From assembly GCF_003002825.1 (NCBI RefSeq), contig NZ_PVTE01000004.1, positions 62,001 through 126,000 on the forward strand: 64,000 nucleotides of DNA, written 5' to 3'. Position numbers and translations under genes: made by a program. Below, piece by piece: positions 16,321 to 26,245 of the stretch (the stretch's first letter is position 1; each line of letters starts with the position of its first letter). The stretch is from Spirosoma oryzae. Lineage in GTDB: Bacteria; Bacteroidota; Bacteroidia; Cytophagales; Spirosomataceae. The notes under the pieces were generated by a model. It saw nothing but the letters and a program-made list of their open reading frames with translations, searched no databases and was not told the DNA's origin.

Positions 16321-18672
16321 ATGTTTGATTTTGCAACCGGTCGGTACAAGAGCCTGATTCAAAACCTGTGGCGGTTCGCGCTGCTGGGTGTTGGTTTGCT
16401 GGTACTGTACATTTTGGCCGTCAGTTATAACTTCCTCTGGCTGTTTGGAGGAATGCCCAGCCTGAAAGCACTCGAAAACCCACAAAGCGAAGTAGCTTCG
16501 GAAGTCTACACAGCCGACAATCAGCTGTTGGGAAAGTATTATACCGAGAACCGGACGCCCGTCGAGATTACGCAGGTCTCCCCCAACGTAACGTCGGCCC
16601 TGCTCGCAACCGAAGATGCCCGATTCGTCAAGCACTCCGGTATCGACCCCCGCTCCTTCTTTCGGGTAATCAAAGGCATCGCGACGGGCAATAGTAGCTC
16701 GGGGGGCGGTAGTACGCTGACCCAGCAGGTCGCCAAAAACCTCTTCGACACGCGGGGCGAAAAGCTGCGGGGTGCGCTGGGTAACATTCCGGTTCTGAAA
16801 ACGGTCATCGAAAAGACCAAGGAATGGATTCTGTCGGTGCGCCTGGAGCGGAATTATACCAAGCAGGAGATCATGATGATGTACCTGAACACGGTATCGT
16901 TCGGCAACAACACCTTTGGTATCAAAACGGCGGCCAAGACATACTTTGATAAAGAGCCCTGGAACCTGAACGTTGAACAGGCGGCCCTGCTGGTTGGGAT
17001 GCTCCAGAACCCGTCGCGCTACGATCCCCGCATTTTTGAAGAACGGGCGATTCAGCGTCGTAACGTCGTACTGAGTCAGATGCAGCGATATGGGTTTCTG
17101 ACACTCGATCAGGAAGCGTTGTACCAGAAAAAGCCGCTGAAACTGGATTTCAGCGTCGAGAACCAGAACACGGGGATGGCCGCTTATTTCCGTTCGGTCA
17201 TTCGCGACGATATCAAACGCTGGATCAACGACTATAACGAGGAAAATCCCGGCGCCGAGCTTGACCTGTATACCAGTGGGTTACGCATTTACACGACGAT
17301 CGACTCGCGCATGCAGACCTACGCGGAAGAAGCCGTGATGACGAACATGCGCGATCAGCAGCGGAAATTCTACGAACACTGGCGGGGTCGGAATCCGTGG
17401 GTAGCCCCCCGGAAAGTCGGTAAGCGCACCGTGTACGACGAAATTCCAAACTTCATCGAAGACAAAGCACAAAAGACCACTCGCTTCAAGCAGTTGAAAG
17501 CAGATCTTGATGGTGATCTGAAAGCCGTCTGGGCTGAGATGCGGAAACCGCACAAGATGAAAGTGTTTGTGTACGGTGGGCGTCGAAATGAGAAGGATAC
17601 GACGATGAGTACGCTCGATTCGCTGCGTTACTACAAACGATTGCTCAATACGGGTTTTATGTCGATGGACCCGGAAACAGGCCACGTCAAGGCCTGGGTT
17701 GGGGGGATCAACTTCCGGCACATGAAATTCGACCACGTTCGGCAAAGCCGCCGGCAGCCGGGGTCTACGTTTAAACCGTTTATCTACCTGACTGCCATCG
17801 ATCAGGGCTTCGTGACCCCCTGTACGCATCTGGTCGACCAGCCAACGACGTTCGCGCACGGCGAAGACAACAACAATGGCCCGGCTTGGACGCCCAAAAA
17901 CTCGAACGGTCGATACAGCTACCGTGATCTAAGCCTGCGCGATGCGCTCGGTCAGTCGATCAACACGATCAGCGCCCAGTTGATCAAAAAAACGCGAGCC
18001 GAAGCCGTAATCAAGTACGCACACGATTTGGGTATTCAGAGCAAATTGACGGACAACCCAACACTTTGCCTGGGTACCTCCGACGTATCCGTCTACGAAA
18101 TGGTGGCGGCCTACTGTTCATTTGCCAACGGCGGGCTGCGCGTCAGGCCCATGATTATTAGCCGTATCACCGACAAGAACGGCAACGTGCTGAAAACCTT
18201 CACGGCGGACGCCAATCAGGTAATCAGCGCCAACCGGGCCTACGAAATGCTGCACCTGATGCAGGCGGCTGTTGAGCCGGGTGGTACAGCCGCCCGACTG
18301 GCGGGTCAGTACAAGCTGATGGAAGGCGGCAATCAGATTGCCGCTAAAACGGGGACGACCTCGAACTATTCCGATGCCTGGTTTATGGGCATGACCCAGC
18401 GGCTGGTGTCGGGGGTCTGGGTGGGTGGTGACGACCGGTCGATTCACTTCCGCTCGATCGAACTGGGGCAGGGCGGTCGGCTGGCGATGCCTACCTGGGC
18501 CGTGTACATGCAAAAAGTCTACAAAGATCCGACGTTGGCGCGTTATAAGCCCGTTCCTTTCCGCAAACCAAACGGCTTTAAAATCGATTGTGGCGGTTAT
18601 CACATCGACTCTGCCAGTCGGTATGTTCCGCCTAAGGTGGTTGTCGAGGACGAAGACGAAATATTGCAGTAA
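16321..18672 (+). CDS. mrcA: Class A penicillin-binding protein 1A (bifunctional)
   Basis: This enzyme both polymerises and cross-links peptidoglycan. The 783-aa protein has an N-terminal membrane anchor (about 18-42) and a GT51 glycosyltransferase domain with catalytic Glu98 in ATEDARFVKHSGID and the GGSTLTQQVAKN motif (129-140). It also has a transpeptidase domain with SxxK at 482-485 (STFK), SxN at 546-548 (SIN) and KTGT at 676-679. The C-terminal end is acidic. It follows the sprE-like gene in the same direction, with copy A5 between. Confidence 0.96.
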   Translation: MFDFATGRYKSLIQNLWRFALLGVGLLVLYILAVSYNFLWLFGGMPSLKALENPQSEVASEVYTADNQLLGKYYTENRTPVEITQVSPNVTSALLATEDARFVKHSGIDPRSFFRVIKGIATGNSSSGGGSTLTQQVAKNLFDTRGEKLRGALGNIPVLKTVIEKTKEWILSVRLERNYTKQEIMMMYLNTVSFGNNTFGIKTAAKTYFDKEPWNLNVEQAALLVGMLQNPSRYDPRIFEERAIQRRNVVLSQMQRYGFLTLDQEALYQKKPLKLDFSVENQNTGMAAYFRSVIRDDIKRWINDYNEENPGAELDLYTSGLRIYTTIDSRMQTYAEEAVMTNMRDQQRKFYEHWRGRNPWVAPRKVGKRTVYDEIPNFIEDKAQKTTRFKQLKADLDGDLKAVWAEMRKPHKMKVFVYGGRRNEKDTTMSTLDSLRYYKRLLNTGFMSMDPETGHVKAWVGGINFRHMKFDHVRQSRRQPGSTFKPFIYLTAIDQGFVTPCTHLVDQPTTFAHGEDNNNGPAWTPKNSNGRYSYRDLSLRDALGQSINTISAQLIKKTRAEAVIKYAHDLGIQSKLTDNPTLCLGTSDVSVYEMVAAYCSFANGGLRVRPMIISRITDKNGNVLKTFTADANQVISANRAYEMLHLMQAAVEPGGTAARLAGQYKLMEGGNQIAAKTGTTSNYSDAWFMGMTQRLVSGVWVGGDDRSIHFRSIELGQGGRLAMPTWAVYMQKVYKDPTLARYKPVPFRKPNGFKIDCGGYHIDSASRYVPPKVVVEDEDEILQ

Positions 18673-18739
18673 AGCGGGTAAACTACTTGCTATATATTCT
18701 GTATATAGAGCCGCCGACTAGTAACAACATGCATGATCT

Positions 18740-18771
18740 TTTGTGAATAAATTAGCGTAGACGTACTTTTG
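18740..18771 (+). promoter_or_regulatory. Bacteroidota-type promoter of the glycerate kinase gene
   Basis: TTTG (18740-18743), 20 nt, then TACTTTTG (18764-18771) is an exact match to the Bacteroidota consensus TTTG-N19/20-TAnnTTTG. Transcription would start about 15 nt before the ATG at 18794. Confidence 0.62.
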
Positions 18772-18793
18772 GGCGTTCCCCCTAACGCCCTAC

Positions 18794-19909
18794 ATGAAAA
18801 TCATCCTGGCTCCAGACAAATTCCGAGGCTCGCTGACCGCTCGTCAGGCCGTAACCGCCATGGCCGAAGGTGTTCGTCTGGCGCATCCCACGGCTGAGCT
18901 GATTCAGCTTCCGCTTGCCGACGGTGGCGAAGGTACTGCCTGCATACTGACGCTTGCATCTGGGGGGCACTGGTATCCCGTCACGGTACAGGGTCCACTG
19001 GGGCAACCCGTTGAAGCAGGCTTCGGTCTGACGCCCGACGGCAAAACGGCGTACATCGACATGGCTACGGCTTCGGGCCTGAATTTATTGACCGAATCTG
19101 AGCGCAACCCCCTGAAGACCAGCACATACGGTACCGGACAACTCATCGATCGTGCCCTGAAAACGGGTGTCAAACACGTCGTCATGGGCATCGGCGGCAG
19201 CGCTACGACCGACGCTGGTATCGGTATGGCTGCGGCTCTGGGTTGGCAGTTTCTCGATAAAGACGATCAGCCACTGGCCCCCATCGGCGAAAACCTGATT
19301 TACCTGAGAAAACTGGTTCCACCCGCTGAATCCAGCGTCGAAAACGTTTGGTTTTCCGTCGCCTGCGATGTGCTGAATCCCCTGTACGGTCCCGACGGAG
19401 CGGCTTACGTATATGGGCCACAGAAAGGTGCTACACCGGAACAGGTAGCCCAGCTCGATGCCGGCCTACAGCAGTTTGCGCGGGTTGTACGCGATCAGTT
19501 CGGCTATGAACTGGGCGACTTGCCCGGAGCCGGTGCCGCTGGCGGACTAGGAGCCGGTTGTCTGTTTTTCCTGCAGGCCGGTCTGCGTCCCGGCAGCGAT
19601 CTCGTACTCGACGCGATCGGCTTCGATGAGCACCTGAGCGATGCGAACCTGGTGCTGACCGGCGAAGGCAAACTCGATCTACAGACAGCACAAGGCAAAC
19701 TGCTGTACGGCCTAACGAGCCGGGCGGGCGAAGTACCGGTCGTTGCGCTGTGCGGAGCCGTTACGCTATCCCCCGAGGCCGTCGATGCTATCGGGCTGCG
19801 GGCCGCCTTCTCCATTCAATCAAGACCCCAGTCGGTCGATAAGGCGCTGGAATCCGCGTTCACCGACCTGCGGCTGGCAACCTTTAACGTTTGCCGCTTG
19901 TTTTCATAG
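18794..19909 (+). CDS. glxK: Glycerate kinase (type 1)
   Basis: This 371-aa enzyme phosphorylates D-glycerate with ATP, feeding C3 acids into glycolysis as 2- or 3-phosphoglycerate. Family signatures are the N-terminal APDKFRGSLTARQA (about 6-19), LPLADGGEGTA (about 39-49), VMGIGGSATTDAGIGMAAALG (about 132-152) and GAGAAGGLGAG (about 241-251), plus the later LTGEGKLDLQT. It has its own promoter. Enolase and phosphoglycerate mutase, which act on the product, are at the far end of the window but not linked. Confidence 0.95.
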   Translation: MKIILAPDKFRGSLTARQAVTAMAEGVRLAHPTAELIQLPLADGGEGTACILTLASGGHWYPVTVQGPLGQPVEAGFGLTPDGKTAYIDMATASGLNLLTESERNPLKTSTYGTGQLIDRALKTGVKHVVMGIGGSATTDAGIGMAAALGWQFLDKDDQPLAPIGENLIYLRKLVPPAESSVENVWFSVACDVLNPLYGPDGAAYVYGPQKGATPEQVAQLDAGLQQFARVVRDQFGYELGDLPGAGAAGGLGAGCLFFLQAGLRPGSDLVLDAIGFDEHLSDANLVLTGEGKLDLQTAQGKLLYGLTSRAGEVPVVALCGAVTLSPEAVDAIGLRAAFSIQSRPQSVDKALESAFTDLRLATFNVCRLFS

Positions 19910-19975
19910 TGGCCCTTGCCTATCGGGTTACGGCCGTATCTGTGACATCAACATACGTTTCCGGCCAACGTTATC

Positions 19976-21787
19976 ATGCCCGAATTCGACTATAAAAAAG
20001 AACTGGCCAAGGTCCCCCACGAACCGGGCGTTTACCGCTATTTCGACGCGACGGGCGAGGTCATTTACGTAGGGAAAGCGAAAGACCTGAAAAACCGGGT
20101 CAGCAGCTATTTTACCAACTCCAAACAGCACGACCGGAAGACGCTGCGACTGGTGAGCCAGATTCGCAAGCTTGAGTTTACGATCGTTCATACCGAGTTC
20201 GACGCGCTGCTGCTGGAGAATCAGCTCATCAAACGATACCAGCCCAAGTTCAACATCCTGTTGCGCGACGACAAAACGTACCCGTTTGTCTGCGTCACCG
20301 ACGAGCCGTTTCCGCGCGTCATCACGACCCGGCGTATTGATCGCAAGCAGGGTACGTTCTACGGCCCGTTCGCCAACTTGAAGCCGATGTACACGGTGCT
20401 GGATATGTTCAGTCAGCTGTTCACCATCCGCACCTGTAATTACAACCTGACGCGCGAAAATATCGAAGCAGGGAAGTTCAAAGTGTGTCTGGAATACCAC
20501 ATCGGCAACTGCAAAGGCCCCTGTGAAGGCAAACAGCCTGAGAGCGATTACGACAAGGATATTGAGCAGGTACATCACATTCTGAAAGGAAACCTGAAAC
20601 CGGCGCAGGAATACTTCAAGAGTCGGATGGTGGAAGCGGCCAACGAGCTGGCGTTTGAACAGGCGCAAAAGCAGAAGGAAAAGATGGACGTGCTGCAACG
20701 CTTTCAGAGCAAGTCGACCGTCGTTAACCCGAAGATTGCCGACGCCGACGTCTTTTCGATTGCCTCCGACGAAACGGCTGCGTACGTCAACTTTATGAAG
20801 GTCGTCAACGGAACGATCGTGCAGGCGCAGACAGTCGAGGTAAAGAAAAAGCTGGACGAGACCGACCCGGATCTGCTGGCCATGATGATTGTCGAGTTCC
20901 GGTCGCAGTATGGCAGTCAGGCGAAAGAGATCATCACCAACATACAGCCCGACGTTGACCTGCAGGTTGAAGTGACGATTCCGCAGATCGGCGACAAGAA
21001 AAAACTGCTGGAGATGTCGCTCAAGAATGTGCTGTATTTCCGGCGTGAGCGGCAGGAACGCGCGGCCGCCGAAGCTACTGCCAATGCCAGCAAAAAAGAC
21101 CGCGTGCTGATCCGGCTCAAGCAGGATTTGCAGCTCAAAACCCTGCCGAATCGTATCGAGTGTTTCGATAACTCCAACATTCAGGGGACCAACCCCGTCT
21201 CGGCCATGGTTTGCTTCATCGGGGGCAAACCAGCGAATAAGGAGTACCGTCATTTCTCGATCAAAACGGTCGTCGGGCCTAATGACTTCGCCAGTATGTA
21301 TGAAGTCGTGACCCGGCGTTACACCCGTGTGCTGGAGGAACAAACGGACATGCCCGACCTGATCGTCATCGATGGCGGCAAGGGCCAGCTTAGTGCCGCC
21401 TGCGACGCCCTGAAAGCCCTGAACTTGTACGGCAAAGTACCCATCATCGGTATCGCCAAGCGGCTGGAAGAAATCTATTTCCCCGAAGACAACCTGCCGC
21501 TGTACATCGATAAAAAGTCCGAATCGCTCAAGCTGATTCAACGCATTCGCGACGAAGCCCACCGCTTTGCCATCACCTACCACCGCGACAAACGTAGCCG
21601 CAACAGCCTGATTAGCGAACTGGAAAACGTAGAAGGTATCGGTAAGAAAACGGCGGCCAAGCTGCTGAAGCACTTCAAAGGTGTCAGCAAGATTCGCGAA
21701 GCTTCCTTCGATGAAGTCTCCGACGTAGTCGGAAAAGACCGCGCCAACAAACTGAAAGTCTACTTCGACACGATCGAGAATAGTTGA
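19976..21787 (+). CDS. uvrC: Excinuclease ABC subunit C
   Basis: UvrC makes both incisions around DNA lesions in nucleotide-excision repair together with UvrA and UvrB. The 603-aa protein has the N-terminal GIY-YIG nuclease (HEPGVYRYF...GEVIYVGKAKDLKNRVSSYF), a UVR motif (about 205-235) that binds UvrB, an RNase H-like nuclease (CFDNSNIQGTNPV, VIDGGKGQL) and C-terminal helix-hairpin-helix motifs (VEGIGKKTAAKLLKHF). A Cys-rich cluster lies near residues 160-185. Nothing is missing. Confidence 0.97.
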   Translation: MPEFDYKKELAKVPHEPGVYRYFDATGEVIYVGKAKDLKNRVSSYFTNSKQHDRKTLRLVSQIRKLEFTIVHTEFDALLLENQLIKRYQPKFNILLRDDKTYPFVCVTDEPFPRVITTRRIDRKQGTFYGPFANLKPMYTVLDMFSQLFTIRTCNYNLTRENIEAGKFKVCLEYHIGNCKGPCEGKQPESDYDKDIEQVHHILKGNLKPAQEYFKSRMVEAANELAFEQAQKQKEKMDVLQRFQSKSTVVNPKIADADVFSIASDETAAYVNFMKVVNGTIVQAQTVEVKKKLDETDPDLLAMMIVEFRSQYGSQAKEIITNIQPDVDLQVEVTIPQIGDKKKLLEMSLKNVLYFRRERQERAAAEATANASKKDRVLIRLKQDLQLKTLPNRIECFDNSNIQGTNPVSAMVCFIGGKPANKEYRHFSIKTVVGPNDFASMYEVVTRRYTRVLEEQTDMPDLIVIDGGKGQLSAACDALKALNLYGKVPIIGIAKRLEEIYFPEDNLPLYIDKKSESLKLIQRIRDEAHRFAITYHRDKRSRNSLISELENVEGIGKKTAAKLLKHFKGVSKIREASFDEVSDVVGKDRANKLKVYFDTIENS

Positions 21788-21840
21788 TGGTCTCGCACAG
21801 ACTTAAAAGGTTGTCAGATATTTGTTAAGTCTACAAAGCC

Positions 21841-21871
21841 CCTCTCCCAGTTTTGGGATAGGGGTTGGGAT
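21841..21871. repeat. CCCCTCTCCC palindrome
   Basis: CCCCTCTCCCA (21841-21851) and TGGGATAGGGG (21856-21866) form an 11-bp stem with one mismatch, followed by GTTGGGATGAGGG. It sits in the 145-nt gap after uvrC. From memory, closely similar G/C-rich intergenic palindromes occur in other Bacteroidota. It may serve as a terminator for uvrC but lacks a T-tract. Confidence 0.45.
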
Positions 21872-21932
21872 GAGGGTCGTTGCCAAGGGAGCCGTTGTGT
21901 CGTATTTTGCAGACAAATACAACCTGGCTTGC

Positions 21933-23795
21933 ATGAAACCCATTCGTTCACTGCTGTCTGTCGCCATTGCTGGTCTGCTGACAGTTTCCTCTATTCACGC
22001 CCAAACGGGTAGCCCGGCTGAACCGGTTCGCTATGTTGGCGGGGTAACCGTCGACCCGACACTGCATGAAGGTCGGCTTCGCTACGCCATCGGCGTCGAG
22101 AACCGACAGACCTTACGCGCCAACCGAACCCACCCCGAACAGGCCGACGGCTACGGCTGGACCTACAACCACGCGTCGAACCTGTGCTACTGGAACGGCC
22201 GGTTTTACCAGCAGTACCTGAGCAATCCCGCTGATGAGCACGTGGCACCCGGCCAGACGCTGCTCGTCACCTCAACGGATGGTCGCAACTGGGAGAAACC
22301 CCAGGTAGCGTTTCCGCCCTACAAAGCACCTGAAGGTGTCACGATTCCGGAAGGCTACCACGGCTACATGATGCACCAGCGCATGGGCTTCTACACCGCT
22401 CCCGACGGTAGACTGCTGACGGTTGCCTTTTACGGGCATACCGACGATCCATTCGGAAAAGGGGGTATCGGCCGCGTCGTGCGCGAAGTCTACAAAGACG
22501 GTACGTTCGGACCGATTTACTTCATTCGGTACAGCAGCTACAACAACTGGAACGAGACCAACACGAGTTACCCCTTCTACAAAAAATCGCCCGATACCGG
22601 CTTCGTCAATGCCTGCGACGCGCTCCTGGCCGACAAGCTGATGACGTTCCAATGGTACGACGAAGACAACGGAAAAGACGGCTTCTACGGTACGAACAAA
22701 GCGGGGCAGGCGCTCTCCTATTATCACCGTAAAGACGGACAGGTCGTAGCCCTCTGGAAAAAGTCGCTGACGGGCCTGTCGGCCGACGAGGGAAAAACGT
22801 TCTCCGCTCCCGTTAAAGTCCCGACACTGCTAATGTCGGGGGGGAAAGTATGGGGCCAACGTACCGACGACGGTCGCTACGCCATTTCGTACAACCCCAT
22901 CGAAACAACGCAGTACCGCTACCCCCTGGCCATTATCTCGGGCGATGATGGTATCGTCTTCGACAATCTGCTACTGGTGAGTGGCGAAGTACCGCTCCGC
23001 CGATTCACCGGGCGCTGGAAAGATTTCGGTCCCTGCTACATGCGTGGTATCGAAGAAGGTAATGGAAACCCACCCGGTTCGGATATGTGGATGACCTACA
23101 GTGTCAACAAGGAAGATATGTGGGTTTCCCGCATCCCGACGCCCATTCGCTACGCCGTGACCGGCCCTGTCGCCGATAATTTCGACAAGCTGACACCGGG
23201 CGGTGCCGTACCCGACTGGAATATTTACGCGCCAAAGTGGGCACCCATCACCCTCGTGAAAGCACCCGGCGCGTCGAAAGGGTTAAGTCTTGAACTACGC
23301 GACACCGACCCGTACGATTATGCCCGCGCTATTCGGGTATTTAAGGAGAGCCGAACCGCTACGGTACAATTGCGCCTGTACGCTGATCCCAAAAACACGG
23401 GTGACCTCGATATTGACCTGACCGATCAGTACGGTAATCGGCCGGTGCGGCTTCGCGTTACGGCTAAGCAGCAGTTACTGGCGGTCGACGGCGGTACCGA
23501 GAAAGTACTTCAGACGGTGCAACCGGGCCAATGGTATACGCTCAAGCTGGTCGTGAAAGCAAGCCCGGGGGGTACTTACAGCGTATCCGCCAACGATAAG
23601 CCGGTGCTGAGCAATGCCCGCCTGGCTGAAGCCGTTACGTCTGTAGAACGCCTGTCGCTGCGTACGGGGCCGTACCGGAATTTACCGAACCGGCAGACGC
23701 CCAACGAAACCAACGACCCGCCCCTGCCCGGCTGCGATGAGCAGACCGCACCCACTCTTTTTTACATTGATGATGTCCGGCTCTCCGGCAACTAA
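21933..23795 (+). CDS. Secreted sialidase-like (BNR-type) beta-propeller protein
   Basis: This is a 620-aa protein from the ATG at 21933; longer in-frame starts upstream lie in the palindrome region and would bury the signal peptide. Residues 1-22 form a signal peptide ending SIHAQ. The middle has repeated short strands with the Ser/Thr-x-Asp-x-G-x-x-W pattern of BNR/sialidase propellers (STDGRNWEKPQVAF; GLSADEGKTFSAPV). A C-terminal jelly-roll-like domain (about 430-615) may bind carbohydrate. It is followed after 6 nt by the GH92 gene, so both probably act on the same exported glycan. No glycoside hydrolase family can be named with confidence. Confidence 0.75.
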   Translation: MKPIRSLLSVAIAGLLTVSSIHAQTGSPAEPVRYVGGVTVDPTLHEGRLRYAIGVENRQTLRANRTHPEQADGYGWTYNHASNLCYWNGRFYQQYLSNPADEHVAPGQTLLVTSTDGRNWEKPQVAFPPYKAPEGVTIPEGYHGYMMHQRMGFYTAPDGRLLTVAFYGHTDDPFGKGGIGRVVREVYKDGTFGPIYFIRYSSYNNWNETNTSYPFYKKSPDTGFVNACDALLADKLMTFQWYDEDNGKDGFYGTNKAGQALSYYHRKDGQVVALWKKSLTGLSADEGKTFSAPVKVPTLLMSGGKVWGQRTDDGRYAISYNPIETTQYRYPLAIISGDDGIVFDNLLLVSGEVPLRRFTGRWKDFGPCYMRGIEEGNGNPPGSDMWMTYSVNKEDMWVSRIPTPIRYAVTGPVADNFDKLTPGGAVPDWNIYAPKWAPITLVKAPGASKGLSLELRDTDPYDYARAIRVFKESRTATVQLRLYADPKNTGDLDIDLTDQYGNRPVRLRVTAKQQLLAVDGGTEKVLQTVQPGQWYTLKLVVKASPGGTYSVSANDKPVLSNARLAEAVTSVERLSLRTGPYRNLPNRQTPNETNDPPLPGCDEQTAPTLFYIDDVRLSGN

Positions 23796-23801
23796 GTACC
23801 A

Positions 23802-26120
23802 ATGACCTTTCTCTCCCGATTTCTTTTATCAGGGCTGGCATTGGCCGGGCTGTATACAGCGCCAGACGTCGCTGCCCAATCAGCAAACCGCGTCAAGCAA
23901 TCAGCAAACCGCACGCCGGCCAGTCAGGGCGTTACCCAGTATGTCGACCCATTTATCGGTACCGGTTTTCACGGGCATGTCTTTCTGGGAGCCAACGTAC
24001 CGTTTGGGGCCGTGCAACTCGGCCCGACCTTACTGGGGCCAATGGGCCTGGCCGACGGCTGGGACTGGTGTTCCGGCTATCACAACACCGACTCACTGAT
24101 GATCGGCTTTTCGCACACACACCTCAGCGGTACGGGCATCGGTGACCTCGGCGACGTGCTGATTATGCCGACGACCGGCCCCGTTCATCTGACAAAAGGC
24201 ATGCCCCGTAATAGTCAGAGCGGGTATGCGTCGCATTTTTCACACAGCAACGAAATTGCCCGGCCCGGTTATTACCGGGTAAAGCTGGACCGCTACAACA
24301 TCGACGCGGAGCTAACGGCAACGGAGCGCGTGGGGCTGCATCGGTACACCTTTCCCAAAACCAGCGATGCTCATATTCTGATCGATCTGGAGCAGGGGAT
24401 CGGCTGGGATAAATCGATCGACACGAAGCTGGAGAAGGTAAACGATAGCACCCTGGTAGGCTACCGACTTTCAAAAGGATGGGCCGCCGATCAACGGCTG
24501 TATTTCGCCATCGTGCTGTCGCGTCCAGTCGCCAACTTCGCTTTATACAACGATCAGACCGCTGCCAGCGGCACCAGCCTGACCAGCGCCAAAACAAAGG
24601 GAATCCTGAGCTTTACCACGAAAGCCGGGGAAACGGTGCTGCTGAAAGTCGGCATTTCACCCGTGAGTTCGGCGAATGCACTGGCGAACATCCGGGCCGA
24701 GTTACCCCACTGGCAGTTCGATCAGGTCCGGTCGAACGCCGACGCCAGCTGGAACCGGGAATTAGGAAAGGTACAGGCTACATCATCGGACCGGGCGCGG
24801 CTGACTACATTCTACACAGCTTTGTATCATACCATGATCGCGCCGTCGATTTTCAACGACCACAACGGCGATTATCGCGGTACGGACAAGAAAGTATATC
24901 TCAAAGCACCGTTTACCAACCTGACGACCTTTTCGCTCTGGGACACGTATCGGGCGGCCAATCCGCTCTACACGCTGCTCCAACCCCAGCGCATGGGCGA
25001 CATGGTCAATTCCATGCTTGCCATCTACGAGCAGCAGGGTAGTCTGCCGATATGGCCACTGATGGGCAACGAAACCAACACCATGCCCGGCAACAGTTCG
25101 CTTCCCATCATCTCCGACGCCATTCTGAAAGGTGTCCCCGGCATCGACGCCAACCGCGCTTACGCAGCGATGAAAGCCAGCGCCATGCGCGACCCGCGTG
25201 GGTTGAAATTCGTCAGGAATCTACAATTCATCCCGGCCGACAGCATGGTGGAAAGCGTGGCACAAGGCCTCGAATACGCCATCGACGACTGGGCCGTCGC
25301 GCAGGTCGCCAAAAAGCTGGGCAAAGCCGACGACTACGCCTACTTCAGCAAGCGCGCCAAAGCATACCAGCACTATTTCGACCCAACGACCAAGTTTATG
25401 CGAGGCCGGGTATCGGAAACGGCCTGGCGCACCCCGTTCAGCCCGGTCGAGTCGCGCCATATGAAAGACGATTTTGCGGAAGGGAATGCCTGGCAGTACA
25501 CCTGGCTGGTACCGCACGATGTAGAAGGGCTGATGACACTGATGGGTGGCGAACAGCCTTTCACGAAAAAGCTGGATTCGCTGTTTGTCGTCAAAGCCAA
25601 AATGGGTGCCGAAGCTTCCAACGACATCACGGGCCTGATCGGGCAGTATGCGCACGGCAACGAACCCAGCCACCACATCACGTACCTCTACGCCTACGTC
25701 GGTCAGCCCTGGAAAACAGCCGACAAAGTGCGGTACATTATGGATTCGTTGTATTCAGCCCGTCCCGACGGGTTGTGTGGCAACGAAGACGTTGGACAGA
25801 TGTCGGCCTGGTACGTGTTATCAGCGATGGGCTTCTACCCCGTCAACCCGGCCAACGGAGCCTACGTGTTCGGCAGCCCTGTGTTCGATGCCATCACGCT
25901 CCGATTGCCCGACAACAAGTCGTTCTCGATCAACGTCCGCAACAACAGCGCGAGAAACCGCTACATCAAGACGATGACGCTGAACGGTAAGCCCTACACC
26001 CGCTCATACATCCGACATCAGGACCTGCTCAACGGCGGCACATTAATCATCGATATGAGCGACAAACCCAGTTCCGCCTGGGGTACCGCCCCCGCCGATC
26101 GACCAAAATCGATATACTAG
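23802..26120 (+). CDS. GH92 family glycoside hydrolase (alpha-mannosidase type)
   Basis: GH92 enzymes are Ca2+-dependent exo-acting alpha-mannosidases that trim mannose from N-glycans and mannans. The 772-aa protein has a signal peptide (about 1-26) and the N-terminal GH92 pattern YVDPFIGTGFHGHVFLGA and FSHTHLSGTG. Also present are EGNAWQYTWLVPHDVEGL, GNEPSHHI and GNEDVGQMSAWYVLSAMGF, which form the catalytic (alpha/alpha)6 domain. It lies 6 nt after the sialidase-like gene, forming a two-gene operon closed by a strong hairpin. Confidence 0.95.
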   Translation: MTFLSRFLLSGLALAGLYTAPDVAAQSANRVKQSANRTPASQGVTQYVDPFIGTGFHGHVFLGANVPFGAVQLGPTLLGPMGLADGWDWCSGYHNTDSLMIGFSHTHLSGTGIGDLGDVLIMPTTGPVHLTKGMPRNSQSGYASHFSHSNEIARPGYYRVKLDRYNIDAELTATERVGLHRYTFPKTSDAHILIDLEQGIGWDKSIDTKLEKVNDSTLVGYRLSKGWAADQRLYFAIVLSRPVANFALYNDQTAASGTSLTSAKTKGILSFTTKAGETVLLKVGISPVSSANALANIRAELPHWQFDQVRSNADASWNRELGKVQATSSDRARLTTFYTALYHTMIAPSIFNDHNGDYRGTDKKVYLKAPFTNLTTFSLWDTYRAANPLYTLLQPQRMGDMVNSMLAIYEQQGSLPIWPLMGNETNTMPGNSSLPIISDAILKGVPGIDANRAYAAMKASAMRDPRGLKFVRNLQFIPADSMVESVAQGLEYAIDDWAVAQVAKKLGKADDYAYFSKRAKAYQHYFDPTTKFMRGRVSETAWRTPFSPVESRHMKDDFAEGNAWQYTWLVPHDVEGLMTLMGGEQPFTKKLDSLFVVKAKMGAEASNDITGLIGQYAHGNEPSHHITYLYAYVGQPWKTADKVRYIMDSLYSARPDGLCGNEDVGQMSAWYVLSAMGFYPVNPANGAYVFGSPVFDAITLRLPDNKSFSINVRNNSARNRYIKTMTLNGKPYTRSYIRHQDLLNGGTLIIDMSDKPSSAWGTAPADRPKSIY

Positions 26121-26128
26121 CAAATCAC

Positions 26129-26176
26129 AACAAGCAAGAGCCCCGACATGATCGCGTGTCGGGGCTCTTGCTTGTT
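26129..26176. terminator. Hairpin terminator after the GH92 gene
   Basis: A perfect 20-bp stem is formed by 26129-26148 (AACAAGCAAGAGCCCCGACA) and its complement at 26157-26176, with an 8-nt loop. The T-tract is short (TTTC). It lies 8 nt after the GH92 stop. Confidence 0.78.
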
Positions 26177-26202
26177 TCAAACCGGTGATAGTTTGCGCAC
26201 CA

Positions 26203-26235
26203 AAAAGGCCTTGCAGCGATGCTACAAGGCCTTTT
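26203..26235 (-). terminator. Terminator of tRNA-Asp
   Basis: Read on the minus strand, AAAAGGCCTTG pairs with CAAGGCCTTTT (11 bp, 11-nt loop) and is followed by T. It begins 10 nt beyond the CCA end of the tRNA. Confidence 0.75.
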
Positions 26236-26245
26236 CTTTCTCTGT

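Noticed and set aside
19928..21673. 581-codon open frame antisense to uvrC
   Set aside because: UvrC is complete with all its domains on the plus strand. The antisense frame has no recognisable fold; it is kept open by the codon bias of this GC-rich genome.
25052..25990. 312-codon frame inside the GH92 gene
   Set aside because: Same strand, shifted frame of an intact GH92 gene with all motifs; composition is Arg/Gln-rich as expected of a shadow.
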